NCBI GenBank assembly: GCA_963457665.1
Contig: OY735237.1
Location: 7,566,797 to 7,630,796, forward strand
From: Thysanoteuthis rhombus
Taxonomy: Eukaryota > Mollusca > Cephalopoda > Oegopsida > Thysanoteuthidae
Direction: 5' to 3'
Length of the DNA: 64,000 nt
Below the pieces are notes generated by a model. The model worked only from the letters and a program-made list of their open reading frames with translations. It was not told the origin of the DNA and did not search any database. Both the position numbers and the translations under genes were made by a program. Shown here in pieces: positions 32,790 through 43,905 of the stretch (the stretch's first letter is position 1; every line of letters starts with the position of its first letter).

Positions 32790-32858
32790 AAAAAGTTTTG
32801 GCAAATCTCCGTGAAAGTCTATATCCGACGCTGATGACGATGATAATGATGATGTCAA
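32790..32858 (+). mobile_element. RTE LINE 3'-terminal fragment
   Basis: TTTTGGCAAATCTCCGTGAA and GTCTATATCCGACGCTGATG, then an imperfect (GAT)n tail, match the last 60 bp of the RTE copies. It abuts RepA copy 12. Confidence 0.7.
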
Positions 32859-32869
32859 AAAAATAAATC

Positions 32870-33170
32870 CTTCTCTGTTTTCTGAAAATCCCTCCCTCAT
32901 TAGGTTTTTAGTAAGGGGTTCAATTTGAAGGGTAAGTGGATGCTGAACTGATCCTTTAGTTTGTGCCTGGCAGCAATCACGCTTGTCTTTTTTTTTTCTG
33001 TATTTTACATTGGAAATTCAGTTTTTTCAATGATCACTGTCCAACGTAAAGCAACATATTTAGTCATCACTCCTTTTCCCATTTTTTTATATTGATCACC
33101 TCCAACACGATATGCTGCCAAAAAACATTGCTCATGTGTCAATTTCTATTGACTGACTAACCAAACCTGT
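32870..33170 (+). repeat. RepA copy 12, 5'-truncated
   Basis: Starts in the CTGAAAATCCCTCCCTC block and ends GACTGACTAACCAAACCTG. The left half is replaced by the RTE tail, so the boundary may be an insertion or deletion junction. Confidence 0.85.
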
Positions 33171-33226
33171 TATTCTTTATTTTTAATAAACATGTATATT
33201 TAATATATTGAGACGTTTTAAACACA

Positions 33227-33636
33227 ATTAGAAACCGTAAACAAAATCTGTCACCAAAACTGTCAATATAAGTTTCTTCAGTTTTTATATCAGCCTGGAT
33301 GGATTTGTATGTATCATACATGAAAGTAGCACCAATGGAGGTGGAGGGCTGAAAATTTAAAGATTTACACCTGTTTATATCTACAAAAAACGTTTTTTTC
33401 TTTCCGAAAATTCCTCACTTAAGTGGGTTTTCAATGGGGGTTCCGTTTGCAGTGATGTCTTACACTAAACTGGACATTTAGACTGCGACTGCTTGTTTTT
33501 ATTCTAGTGACCACTACCAAACTAAAGTCGATAGACTTAAAAAAAGTAATAATTGATCACCCTTTTCCCAATTTTTCTCAATTAATTACCCCCAACATTG
33601 CTTGACAGTTTCTATTGAGGGACTAACCGGACCTGT
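33227..33636 (+). repeat. RepA copy 13
   Basis: Full forward copy from ATTAGAAACCGTAAACAAAA to GGGACTAACCGGACCTG, 56 bp after copy 12 in the same orientation. Confidence 0.88.
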
Positions 33637-33901
33637 TTGTATTTTTGCTTTTCCTTTAAGCTTCAACTTTAATTTTCTCCTCGATTCTTGATTGCAATCA
33701 AAACTTTTTCAATTCCACTCGAAAGTTTCTGAGCCAATCATTTTCTTCTCTCATCGATTAACTCTTTTGTAATCGTCGCAAGTTTTCGGCGTAACAGAAA
33801 ATTGTATCGATTACAGTAGACAGCGAATTGTTTTGTCTTTCTCAAGAAAATCAATTCTCCGTGTTTCTTGGAATGTAATTGTACAGTGGGAGGTTCAATG
33901 G
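33637..33901. other. No feature seen
   Basis: Nothing is supported. Confidence 0.3.
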
Positions 33902-33958
33902 CCGAGTGCTTAACGTTGCAGTGCAGTGACATACACGGACCAAGTTTGTCAATTTACA
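33902..33958 (+). repeat. tRNA-Leu/Ser-like A-box fragment
   Basis: AATGGCCGAGTGCTTAACG resembles the D-arm of class II tRNAs. No B-box follows at a sensible distance. It is a possible SINE relic or chance. Confidence 0.25.
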
Positions 33959-33984
33959 TGCGTCTCTTTGTTTTGTTTTATCGG

Positions 33985-34200
33985 ATTTGTGATTTTAATG
34001 TTGACAATACTTAGATTTTAGAAGATTCTTTCGGATTTTTTGTGTCCAGTATTGCCAATTAGATCTTCTTTTCTCTCTTTTCATTTCTGAGTCCAACATT
34101 GACAATATTTAGATCTTTCAGAAGTTTCTTTAATGTTCTGGAGTGCAGTGTTCCAAATTGAGATCTTTTTTTGATTTTTTGCATTAGAGAGTGACTTCCA
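33985..34200. repeat. Short tandem repeat, ~65 bp unit, ~3 units
   Basis: The blocks TTGACAATACTTAGATTTTA, CAGTATTGCCAATTAGATCT, AACATTGACAATATTTAGATC and GTGTTCCAAATTGAGATCTT recur with a period of 60-70 bp. Confidence 0.5.
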
Positions 34201-34654
34201 AATGGAAAAAAAACTGAAAAACAACACCCAAATTGGCAAGCCTGTCAAAAATTTTCTATAAGAGTAGGGGCTCAGTTGAAAATGGTACTCCAACCTTGGT
34301 ATTATTGGGGGTCTGTAGGAGGACATTTTTTCCAAAAGTAGTGACCTGGCTGGAGATTTAAGTTGGGGAACTCATCTGTTTGAGGAACTGCCATCAACAT
34401 TTAGTAAAATTTGGTATTGTATAATGTCAGTAGAAATGCAGTAATTCTAGGGGTGCCATTGGAAGCCTTGGAAACGATCCAAAATTGTCCACCCCGATTT
34501 ATGTCCTGTTTATATGTATATAATATGAATGCGAAACCCAAAATCTATCTATATTCACAAATGTAAGTGATAACAAATCCGTACCTCGCATAAATGAGTC
34601 ACCATAGCCTGCACATGTACCATAACTAATTATGTACATAAATTATACAAGTTA
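34201..34654. other. No feature seen
   Basis: Nothing is supported. Confidence 0.35.
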
Positions 34655-35015
34655 TCTTTTGAAAATAGTCCTTCAACTAAATTCATCAAGAAGAATCTAA
34701 AGTTAAGTCAAATAAATAGATCTTTCATCTAAAATTGACTAAAAAAAATTTTTTATCAGAAATTAACTAAAAATAGATCTTTTATGTATTATCAACTAAA
34801 AAGAATGGATCTTTATGTGAAATTACATGAAATAATTAGATCTAAAATTACCTTAAAAACGGATTTTTTTTACTTAGGATTATCTAAAATAATCGATTTT
34901 TATCTAAAATTGACTTGAAAAATAGATCTTTCGTCTAAAATTATCTGAAAAGTATTGATGTTTTCATCTAGAATTAAGTTGGACTTTTTTTTTTATCTAA
35001 AATTATCTGAAAGAA
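34655..35015. repeat. Minisatellite, ~27-30 bp unit
   Basis: Units have the form AGATCTTTCATCTAAAATTA followed by ACTAAAAAT, repeated about a dozen times with much divergence. It is contiguous with RepF copy 3. Confidence 0.8.
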
Positions 35016-35025
35016 ACAGTCCCAG

Positions 35026-35312
35026 GTGACCATAGAGACCGAAAGAGGAATTTTTCTGAAGGAAAAAAAGTATGTGTATGTGTGTGTGTGTGGGGGGGGG
35101 AATGTGTTCTCACACGAATTGTCAGGGTTGTAGACCTCAATCACGACCAAGAGTGCCTGGATTCGGGAACAGAAACACGGACACTCAAAGAGAGAAGAGT
35201 CATTTGTCTGTTTAGTTAGTTGATCGGGCATTTGTGGGGTTACAGTGATGCTATATATTTGATATAACGAGTACATATACTTAACGGGGAAAATACCACA
35301 AATTACAGTAAT
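35026..35312 (+). repeat. RepF copy 3
   Basis: Contains GTGACCATAGAGACCGAAAG, a TG run and G8 tract (35069-35099), CCAAGAGTGCCTGG, GAACAGAAACACGGACACTC, and GTACATATACTTAACGGGG. It matches copy 1 at 5395-5640 and, inverted, copy 2 at 31386-31572. Confidence 0.75.
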
Positions 35313-36245
35313 ATATGATAGATCATTACGATTTAAATGTACCTCGATATACTAATAGAAATTACTAGCACTACTACTAAGTTAGCATATATGTGCATTT
35401 AAATGTACTCAATAAACTTTACTACTGCCAAGACTGTTATAAATAACCACAACGTTATGTTCTAGGTGACAGGACCAGTTGCTGAAAGCCAAGGGCTAGT
35501 AACGTGTCTTCTATCAAAATATATTCTTGAATTTCGATTACAATGGCACTTTTGATATGAAAAAGAAAGAGGGTTGGGGTTCAAACACCCCAAGCCTAAG
35601 CTGAACCCCAACATATCTGCGAATGATACATAAAATAGGATCGATGACCTGAGTTCGAACTCTGGCTGAAGCAGTTTATATTCATTTTGCACTAATTCCA
35701 TAGTACGAGGTATAAATCGATCTTTTCTATTACACTTATCGACCCAGCTATCGTTGAAGTAGCAAGGCAGACTTGACTCTCTAACCATGGTTGGCAAGCA
35801 GTCTAGGAGATAGACCACACTTATTCCAAACCATGGCGTGGTGCCCCTTCGCGATTATTGGATGCCATCTCCAAGTTCCTTCCTACAGCTCCAACAGCAA
35901 CGTTGGTGCCAAACACATCACCCCACGTCCCTTTGGATTTGACCATCGAGGCCGAGAAGGTGATTCTATCAACGGAGCAACCCAGGATTTCCATACCCTT
36001 CACTCAAACTCATATCCTAGAAAGGTCATTTCAGTATCTTTCCATTGTCTACAGAGACAGAACAGGACCTTTTTCTTATAAATCTACAGCAATTAGCAAT
36101 GTATCTGACAGCATAACAGCTTCTAAGATTCGTGGATTTTTGTTGCAGTCGCCACATTTACATTTCACATGGATTAACATGACAGAATCTTCCGCAGTTT
36201 TCAGCAGTTAACAGCCCCAAGTGCTGTCAATGTCGAATTCATACA
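35313..36245. other. GC-richer island with several open frames, unassigned
   Basis: The segment 35461-36215 is richer in GC than the window average. It is open on both strands: 118 codons at 35462-35818 (-), 60 codons at 35821-36003 (-) with DRITFSASMVKSKGTWGDVF, 96 codons at 35791-36081 (+), and 117 codons at 35858-36211 (+) with SKFLPTAPTATLVPNTSP. GAGTTCGAACTC at 35649-35666 is B-box like. Candidates are a degraded mobile element with a tRNA-related promoter or a coding exon. I do not recognise any product. Confidence 0.35.
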
Positions 36246-36269
36246 TATATATGTGTGTGTACCTCAAAG

Positions 36270-36270
36270 C

Positions 36271-36323
<53 letters not shown>
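36270..36323. repeat. (TA)n microsatellite
   Basis: Perfect TA run preceded by a short TA/TG tract at 36243-36259. Confidence 0.95.
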
Positions 36324-36325
<2 letters not shown>

Positions 36326-36830
36326 AGTGCACGTCTCTTGACATTTATGCATTAAAAGATGTTTTTGAGTTGACCTTTAAATATACATTTCTATCGCCCT
36401 TTTAGTTATTTCTCATTTCCAATTCAATTGATGTCACAAAACAAATACGATTCTTGAAATGTCTCTTTCCTTTGCTAAATAAAAGCTAAATGATTTAAAT
36501 TCATAGCTTTCTTCGGAAATGTCAAGAATGTAGAAAGTGTATTAAAGTTCGTGGACTACTGTATCACTTTATTTTGCAAACAAATCCCGGACGCTTATAT
36601 TATGATTCATTTTTTAATAGATTTTCAAAGTTGTGGAGATAAGTTACAGGCACTCTGGTATCATTCTATTTATGTAGCAATTCTTTCCTCTCAAAGGGCT
36701 ATTAGGGTCTCGTCTCAACTTGTCAGTTGGTTGTCTTAAATGTCTTCAAGATTGCGTTCTTAGTCGGAACTATCACTCCAAACAACGGGATACCCTTCAT
36801 ACTTGTGAAGTTGAAAGCTTGGTTGACACT
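36324..36830. other. No feature seen
   Basis: About 0.5 kb, nothing supported. Confidence 0.35.
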
Positions 36831-36832
36831 GT

Positions 36833-37592
36833 ATCATCATCATCATCATTTTTTAGACTAAGACCTTCTCGAAGAATCACCAAGGGGTCGCTGAACCAAT
36901 ACTTCCTTTATTTGTCTTGCTCGCCGCTTTATCTTACACTCGGTCGGAACAAATTCACATATGATCTCTGGGGATCCACATTGTGAGTCGTGATGTCCAG
37001 CGGTTTTCTGACATTCTTGCAACTTGACCTGCCCATCGCCATTTGAGTTTTCTAAACTTCCTATGATATATCTAACCCCTGTTTTTTCTTTGATATTTTT
37101 GGCTTTGTTTTGATCTCTTCTTTTATGGTTCAGCATGCTATGTACTTTTCCTGTCTCAACTCTATAGGTGACTATTGAGAAGATACATTGGTTGTAAACT
37201 GTAGGATCGGTTGGAATCTCTTGTTTCTGACAGTCAATCTTGCTTTAACGAAAACTTTGTCAACCAAGTATGATTCTTAACTTGATTCCTTCTTCTAAGC
37301 ATTTCTTGGAGATTCATAGTCTTACTCAGATGAAATGGTCAACTTTCTCCACCTCTGCATTTTAGATTTTGATCGTCATGTATTTGTCTTCAATATGTCT
37401 TTATTTTGCACTTGACATTTGTTTTACTGGAGTTCATATGGAGACCAAATTTTTTGTTTTCAGCAAATCTGCAGTTACTTAGGTATATTCTGGCCATTCT
37501 GATTCCTTAGTTTTCCCCAGTGTAGGTTCCGGAAAATCATCTCAAGGTAGGCTGTGAAGAGTTTACAGTTTTCAACTTCTTTCATCAAGATT
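36833..37592 (-). mobile_element. RTE LINE fragment reaching into the reverse transcriptase domain
   Basis: This is the longest RTE copy. On the minus strand, from right to left, it encodes CKLFTAYLEMIFRNLHW (RTE polymerase motif before the YADD box), then, after a deletion where the catalytic FADD/YADD motif should be, AENKKFGLHMNSSKTNVK, and then the YLG and WAGH-like segments in broken frames. The 3' end is a (GAT)n tail at 36833-36849. KLFTAxLExIFRxLxW supports assignment to the RTE clade. Confidence 0.85.
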
Positions 37593-37596
37593 ATCT

Positions 37597-37705
37597 TCAT
37601 CCTTTTATCGCCAGCGTTGAACATAGACCTTCCCCCAAATAGTCCAGACCTCTGTATTATAGGTTTAGCGGAGCCAGTACTTTCTAATTTTTGCCACTTT
37701 TCTTT
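37597..37705 (-). mobile_element. RTE LINE 3' fragment adjacent to the previous copy
   Basis: CCTTTTATCGCCAGCGTTGA, ACATAGACCTTCCCCCAAAT and GGAGCCAGTACTTTCTAAT match the last 100 bp of the element, with a short tail at 37590. It is placed head to tail with the copy to its left. Confidence 0.75.
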
Positions 37706-38032
37706 TTAGCTACGGTATTGAATTTTGAGTTTAATTCTGACGGGATGACACGCTACTGTAGCCGTGCCTCGTGCTAAACTAACCTTATTGATTCAGGACG
37801 CAACTTGTAGACTGTTGCTATCACAGTGAATTCAATCCTCACTGGATACCACATATTTATGGCCTTTTGCCAGACTAAACTTACCATGCATATATTTTCT
37901 AATTTATCTCATTGCTTAAATAAGTAAGTCGCAATGGTGCCAGATATTGGTGTTCAAACCCAAGACGAATCCAGGATTTTGAATCAAGCTATCCTCACTA
38001 GAAAGATTGGCGTAACACAACGTCCTACAATA
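37706..38032. other. No assigned feature
   Basis: GGTGTTCAAACCCAAGACG at 37950-37968 resembles a tRNA B-box, but no A-box is at a proper distance. Otherwise unique-looking. Confidence 0.3.
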
Positions 38033-38182
38033 ATTAGAAACTGTTAACCCCTAAAATCACAAAAACTGTCAACCCACGTTTCTCCAGTTTTCAAGTCGGT
38101 TGGGTTGGCTTGCTATCTATGTGGACGCGTAGAGGTTGTATCAATGGAGCTACAGGGGTAAAATTTAAACCTTTATTCCTTA
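38033..38182 (+). repeat. RepA copy 14, left part (interrupted)
   Basis: Starts ATTAGAAACTGTTAACCCCT and runs to AAATTTAAACCTTTATTCCTTAT, where the RTE LINE is inserted. The right part resumes at about 38848. Confidence 0.88.
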
Positions 38183-38847
38183 TCATCATCATCATCATCA
38201 TCAGTCTTTTAGCGTCCGTCGTTGGACATAGACCTTCCCCAGGATTTGCCACACTTCTCTATCATGGGCGTCACGGAGCCAGTACTTCCTGAACTTGTCT
38301 AGCTCGTCTCTCCATCTAACATTTTGCCGGCCTCGATTGCGCATGTGGTCTCGGGGAATCCATCTTGTGAGTCGTGATGTCCATCGATTGTTTGCCATTC
38401 TCGCAACATGGCCAGCCCACCGCCATTTAAGATTTTTTGTGGATTCTATGATGTCTCTAACTCTTGTCTTTTCCCGGATGTACTGTGCTGTTTTGTGGTC
38501 TCTCCATGTGAGGCCCAGCATTATTCTTTCATGTGCACGTTGCATGGTTCTCAGCTTACGGGTCCGTCTCTTGGTTAAGTTCCATGTTTCAGCTCCATAA
38601 GTGACTATTGGTAGGATGCCCTGGTTATACACCCTTCTCTTTAGGATTAATGGGATCTTATTATTTTTGAAGGTTGAGCTAGCTCTGCCAAAGGCTTGCC
38701 ATCCTAGTGTGATTCTTCGCTTGATTTCTTCTTCTTTGGAGGGTCTCATGGAATTCGTTGCCCTAGGTAGATGTAGTGGTCTACTTTCTCGAGTTCTGTG
38801 TCCTCGATTTCGATCTTAGTGTTTTTATCTCTAATGTGGTTGTTGCA
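38183..38847 (-). mobile_element. RTE LINE fragment, best-preserved C-terminus, inserted in RepA
   Basis: The minus strand is open for 182 codons (38201-38749). It includes RRITLGWQAFGRASSTFKN, GILPIVTYGAETWNLTKR, MQRAHERIMLGLTWRDHKT, WRWAGHVARM, RDELDKFRKYWLRDAHDREVW (C-terminal part) and ends at RRTLKD, then an (ATG)n tail (38183-38201). Upstream on the same strand, KIEIEDTELEKVDHYIYLGQ is readable before a stop. The open length, with most frame-preserving positions intact, makes this the youngest RTE copy here. The 5' truncation is typical of target-primed reverse transcription. TTATTCCTTAT and TTATTCTTTAT flank it as a target-site duplication with one mismatch. Confidence 0.92.
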
Positions 38848-39146
38848 TTATTCTTTATAATACTCACAAAAACAGTTTGTTGTTTTTTTTATGTCCCCAT
38901 AGGCTTTCAGTTTGGGTTCAATATAGGAGTTATGCCAAATTGGTTCCTCAATCTGTACCCACTTGTTTTCTTTTTTTGTTGTTTTTATTCGAAAATTCAG
39001 ACTTTTATGGTGATTATTGCCCAGCAAAATGCGAAAGAAGTTACTATTCATTGATCACCATTTTTCCAGATTTTAATTGATCATGATATACTGCCAAAAG
39101 ATGTTAGTCACATGACAATTTCTATTGACTGAATAACCAGACCTAT
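38848..39146 (+). repeat. RepA copy 14, right part
   Basis: Resumes with TTATTCTTTATAATACTC, then TAGGCTTTCAGTTTGGGTTC, TTATGCCAAATTGGTTCC, two TGATCA sites, and GACTGAATAACCAGACCT. Confidence 0.87.
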
Positions 39147-40242
39147 TTTGCGAAAGGTTTGTTACAGTTTTTTTTTACTTCATACAACCGGAGAAAAAGA
39201 CCAGGAAAAGAGACTTCCTTCCCTTACGAATATTATTGATTGCACCTGAAGGAAACCGAAGAATGGATCGACTGAAAAGTTTGAACATGAACGTGTAAAC
39301 AACATACACACCGATTTCAATAGATCCCAAAGCTTTATTAACATCTTTTTCCACTTTCGATCCACGTGTAGTTGAGCTTAGAAAGTATCCAGACAAATAA
39401 AGTTGTGAGGACGAAATAATTTGTTAAATGCCTTACAAGTGATGCTCGGTTCAAGAAACAGCATAGTGAAGTCAATGAATGTCATGTCTATTTTATTTCA
39501 CCAGGAAAAATGCCGCCGGCTGATCAGTTTGCAGTAGGTTCGAATTGTCACAAACGCCCTCAGAAAAAGCATGAATCTCTCTCTCCTTCCTCCAGCTATA
39601 GGTGAAATAGCGTATTGTAAGTGAGTAACGCCACTTTAGGTGCATGTCGCCTGTACGTCTATTTCACACACAGCAAATCTCGGAAAATACGTAAAACCCG
39701 GGTAGGGATAAGGGAACTACTCTACTGTATTCTCTGTGATCCATTTGAGTGTAAATAGATCAATAATTACTGCACCATTTCCAGTCCATTCATTCGTTTC
39801 TAGATCATAGTGTAGCGATCGGTATCCCCCTTAGAAAGATTAACGGGATCACTGTGGAAAGCCCTCCATATTTTCATCCGCTTCTTACGGCCGTTGGAAT
39901 CGAATCCCCTAGGTCATCCATCAAGGCACTGAGTGGGTTCGACCTTGTCTAACTCTGATTATCGTACGGGAACCGATGTGCCCAACACGATTCGGTCATA
40001 ACGCAATGTTTCCAGTTCAACTTTGCTAATGGCTCAGACCAACAAAGTAGTTTCCATCGAATTGCTCAGCGTTTAATTCTCCTTAATCTTCCGGGGTAAG
40101 GCATCTCTTTTAAACAGTGTAATATCCCAAGTGAAGTTATCTTGTCATTGTTTTGTGTTTTATCACTAGCAAGCAGCAATGATGATGGCCACGCCCAGAA
40201 GAAGGCAGCCTCCATTACGAATGTCGAAAGAGATAAAAGACA
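39147..40242. other. No assigned feature, about 1.1 kb
   Basis: Unique-looking. The segment TTGGAATCGAATCCCCTAGG (39895-39914) resembles a tRNA B-box, and TAGCGATCGGTATC (39813-39826) resembles an A-box on the same strand about 80 bp before it. This spacing is too long for a tRNA but would fit a degenerate SINE. No gene is supported. Confidence 0.35.
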
Positions 40243-40480
40243 CGTTTGGTTAGTCTTGCTATAGAAACCGTCATTTGACCAATGTTTTTCGGCATCATAT
40301 CACGTTGGGGTGATCAATAGAAAAATTGGAAAAAATGTTATCTGTGAATGTCAAAAATCCTTTCTTTATATACTACTTATATTTCCTCTACCCTTGTGTT
40401 GTGTTTTGTTCTGGTTTGTTTCAAATTAACTGTAATAAACAATAAGGAATTTCCGTCCTAGCCTCACTGACCTCATCAGG

Positions 40481-40517
<37 letters not shown>

Positions 40518-40917
40518 TCTTTAGGCATGGAATCTACATTCAAAATTCTTGCAAAATATAGTAATTTGAAATAAAACCGAGATCAAATCTTACCCTTTGT
40601 TAGGTACTGGTTACTAATAAGGTCTGCTTTAAAAAAAAAGTAGAAGGATAAACGCCAATGGACACAAACTAAGGGACCAATTTAGCATAAAATCACATTG
40701 CATATTGAACCCCAACTAAAAACCTACTTAAAGAGTGTATTAGAAAATAAAATTTTCCTAAACATAATAATGAGTGAATGTTTAAATTTAGCTCTATTGG
40801 TGTATCATATTTGTGCGCTATATAGATACATGTGTATCTACGTAGCCAGCCTGTGAGACTGACCAATGTGAAAATTAACGAAACTTTTGTTGACAGTTAT
40901 GGTTGATGGTCTCTAAC
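40243..40917 (-). repeat. RepA copy 15, with internal insertion
   Basis: Reverse copy from CGTTTGGTTAGTCTTGCTAT to ATGGTTGATGGTCTCTAAC. About 240 bp of foreign sequence with a (GA)n tract (40489-40515) lies between ATGTTATCTGTGAATGTC and CAAATCTTACCCTTTGTTAG, where other copies run continuously from the second TGATCA to the TTTGTTGGG block. Confidence 0.82.
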
Positions 40918-41694
40918 AAGCCTAGCGTTGCAGGAACTCCACCCCTACCATCTCCTTGTGTATTTCAACACAACTTTTACAGATGTTTAAAACTTGTCAG
41001 TTTGGCTTAGTCGGCGAGAGAACTGCCTACCGGTCACTTGGTCGTTATTAGAAATCACGATGGGGAAATGCTAATTATGTATAAATAAATATGTACTTAG
41101 TTGACAGGACATACAAAAAGTGGGAAATGTACGCTTCCAAGTTAGATGAGGTTTGTTCTCGCCATTTAGGAAATACAAAAACAACTCCAGCCTCCGACTT
41201 GAGTTTGACAGAAACAATCCATTGTGGGTACTCGTGGCTATAGATTCAGAGCGGATGAAAATTACCTCCCTTTGAAAAATTATGTGTAGCTTTAACAAAT
41301 ATTATTGTTCTATTTTTGTCACGTGTATTCATGGGGGTCGGACGAAGGAGGAGGTGTACCACACCTAATCACAAACACTGGATCGACTGGAAAGGAGTGT
41401 CTGACATATCATAGACGTATAACTTGTCGCTGGATTTCCTGCGAAGGTCCATAGAAGCCATACCAAATTGCTTACAGAAATTGGTGAGCAACGTCAAATT
41501 TTAAGACAGTTTCTACTATTGTATGATTCAAGATAAAGTTAGTTTGACAACAATCAACTAATGATTGATAAAGTTATAAACAATTTGCAATGGAGAGTTT
41601 CCTTCCACCCTTCCTGCATATAATTACTGATGAGTTTATGTGTTTATTTCTGTATCAAACCATTTTGGTCCTGAAAATGGCTGTTCCGACCAGC
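40918..41694. other. No feature seen
   Basis: TTGGCTTAGTCGGCGAGAGA at about 41003 resembles a tRNA A-box, with no B-box in place. Nothing else is supported. Confidence 0.35.
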
Positions 41695-42144
41695 CAGCCA
41701 AATAAGCTACAGATTATTCTCTCTTTGCGTCCTGGGTGCTCTTAGTCATACAGACCTCGGTGAAATATCCTACTATAATTCACTGAATGTCTGTCCGTTC
41801 TTGACAGCACAACTCATGAGCCACACAATAAATACCCATGAACTTCTCTCTGTGTGCCAATGTGACCCCGGGTACGTTTTAGCAAGGTCGATTTGAAAAT
41901 TTCTAAACTCTTGAAGCTTTTAGTAGTTGGTTCGATTTACAATATAATCATAATGCTTAACTTGGTCCTTACATTGTGTCTTCCAAAGATTTATAGACAA
42001 TATATCCAACTATAATTCACCAAGTATCTGTCTGTAAATGATAGTGTAACTCAGGAACCACACAGCACATGCTGATAAAATATTTTGTGTGTACTAATGT
42101 GACCCATGGTATGGTTTTAGCGAGCTAATCTTTGAAATTTCCAA
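41695..42144 (+). repeat. Local direct duplication with a short RepF-like block
   Basis: Unit 1 (about 41766-41907) and unit 2 (about 42004-42144) share ACTATAATTCAC, GTATCTGTCTGT, AACTCA-GA-CCACA, GTGTGTACTAATGTGACCC-like sequence, and TTTTAGC-AG. Their period is about 237 bp. Just upstream, TTCTCTCTTTGCGTCCTGG and GGTGCTCTTAGTC (41717-41746) resemble a piece of RepF in reverse orientation. Confidence 0.6.
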
Positions 42145-42154
42145 TAATTCCCAA

Positions 42155-42232
42155 GATTTTCATCATCAGTCTCTTAACGTCCGTCGTTGGACATAGACCC
42201 TTCCCAGGATTTGCCACACTCCCCTTTCCATT
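42155..42232 (-). mobile_element. RTE LINE 3'-terminal fragment
   Basis: CATCATCAGTCTCTTAACGT, CCGTCGTTGGACATAGACCC and CCAGGATTTGCCACACTCCC match the last 75 bp of the element. Only the very end was copied. Confidence 0.85.
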
Positions 42233-43905
42233 CAATCAGATTTGTTGTTTTGTTTTATTTTGACCATTACAAGGTATACCATCAAACATCTTCGAAATTG
42301 TAAGCAAGAGTAAGGCTTTAAAATTTCTGAATGAACATTGATTAGATTGGAGTATTCCACTAAACCCCTAAATAGATGTGGAAACAAGAGAAAAAAAACA
42401 AATAAATAGGACAGGAAGGAAAGACATATCCCCCGCCTCAATCCAGCGAGGGGTAGACCGGCCATAAACTTAGATAGAAGACAGAACATTTTCAACTACC
42501 CCATAGAGGAATTCTTGCTGCTTGTAGTTGGGGGGGACCGATGAACTCTGTAACAACGTAAGGTGAAAAATGAAAAACCTTCTTCAACTGTTATAAGGAC
42601 ATCCTCCTTCCGAGCTGATGCAAGATGAAATTGAACCAGATAAATAGAACTAAAGTTACCACATAATTCTCTCTGTTTTCACCCATTCAAAATTTATCGA
42701 TTTATTTAATTTAAGTTTCATTCATTTCAAAAAAAATTTTTAATCCACTCTATTTGGACTTTAAGTAAGTTAAAAACTTAATAATTAAGGGAGAGGTATG
42801 CCTGAGTGTATATTACCCTAATGGATTAACAAAAAACTGTTAAAATCCCTTCTGACATGTCATCACAGAGCTTTAACCCACGATTTAAGCTGCAGTTTAA
42901 TCTGCTATGTAAATATATACTGGACCCTTACTTTGTGTCCACCAGGGGATTAGAAAGCATCTACGTAATGTGAGGGTAAATTATTGCATTAAGGAGTCCC
43001 TTTACAGAAGTTTTGGTGCCTCATTCCCCATACACACTTTCCGCAGGAACTAACGAAAATCTCACTGTCGGGAGAGTTCCCAATTGGTGGAACTAATCCA
43101 GCTATAAGACTACCCACAAAATAAGGTGGGTATTGGAAGACAATTGTTTTAAGTGAAAGGATCTAATTTGTCTTGAAAGTCAATTTTGGATATCCTAGCT
43201 TTCATCTGGGATCAAACATTGACCACTGTTGTCGTCAATAGATACACAACGATGAAACCCACAAAGCAGGCCAGCAGTCTTTTAGGAGACTAGAGTTTTC
43301 TCCAGAGTAAAAAAACGCAAAACAATATCTCCCATCTTTGAGAATAAGAATCATGACAAATTTTCATCCTTTTGAAAACTAGTTTAATTTTAGTACTGCC
43401 TTAGGTAAGTTAATGCCTTCATACTGGCTACGACTTCAGTTATGCTGCCTGGGCTCTGTATATCACAAGTTTCCCTGTCCCGGCTCCAGCTCTCGACTTG
43501 AAATATTTTTTATTTGAGACAAGTACCGGAAGTAACGTCACTTACTTCATCCAGTGCTTTTTTACCAATATCTGAGGTTAGAGGAATTCATGCTCTTCCC
43601 AAAGATGTTAGTGTGAAATGAACATAAACTATCACAGTTTGAACTGGACTTTCCAAGTTCATCCTATGTAGTGTTAACCGCTACGTCTCAACGCACCCCC
43701 AAGTAACGAAGAAAGAAAGCAGTCCTGTGATGAGTGTGTGTGTGAGTGTGTGTGCATGTGTGAATTTAGCAAAGAGACAGTCATGAATTTGGAACCTATT
43801 GAAGATGTTTCTTCATGGAAGAATTGATTTTTACATCAAAGTTCAAAGGCTGATGATCCGCAAGTAAAGAAAGAAAGGTGGAAGAAACCAGAAAAAAATA
43901 GAATC
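42233..43905. other. No assigned feature, about 1.7 kb
   Basis: I see no supported gene, repeat copy or RNA here. An 87-codon minus ORF at 42232-42495 has F/L-rich sequence and no recognisable domain. A short TG tract is at 43732-43762. Confidence 0.4.

Noticed and set aside
35462-35818. 118-codon minus-strand ORF as a host gene
   Set aside because: Overlapped by other open frames, no recognised motif. Kept only as part of the unassigned island.
39813-39914. tRNA-derived SINE from A-box and B-box like words
   Set aside because: Spacing is too long, no second copy in the window, and such words occur by chance.
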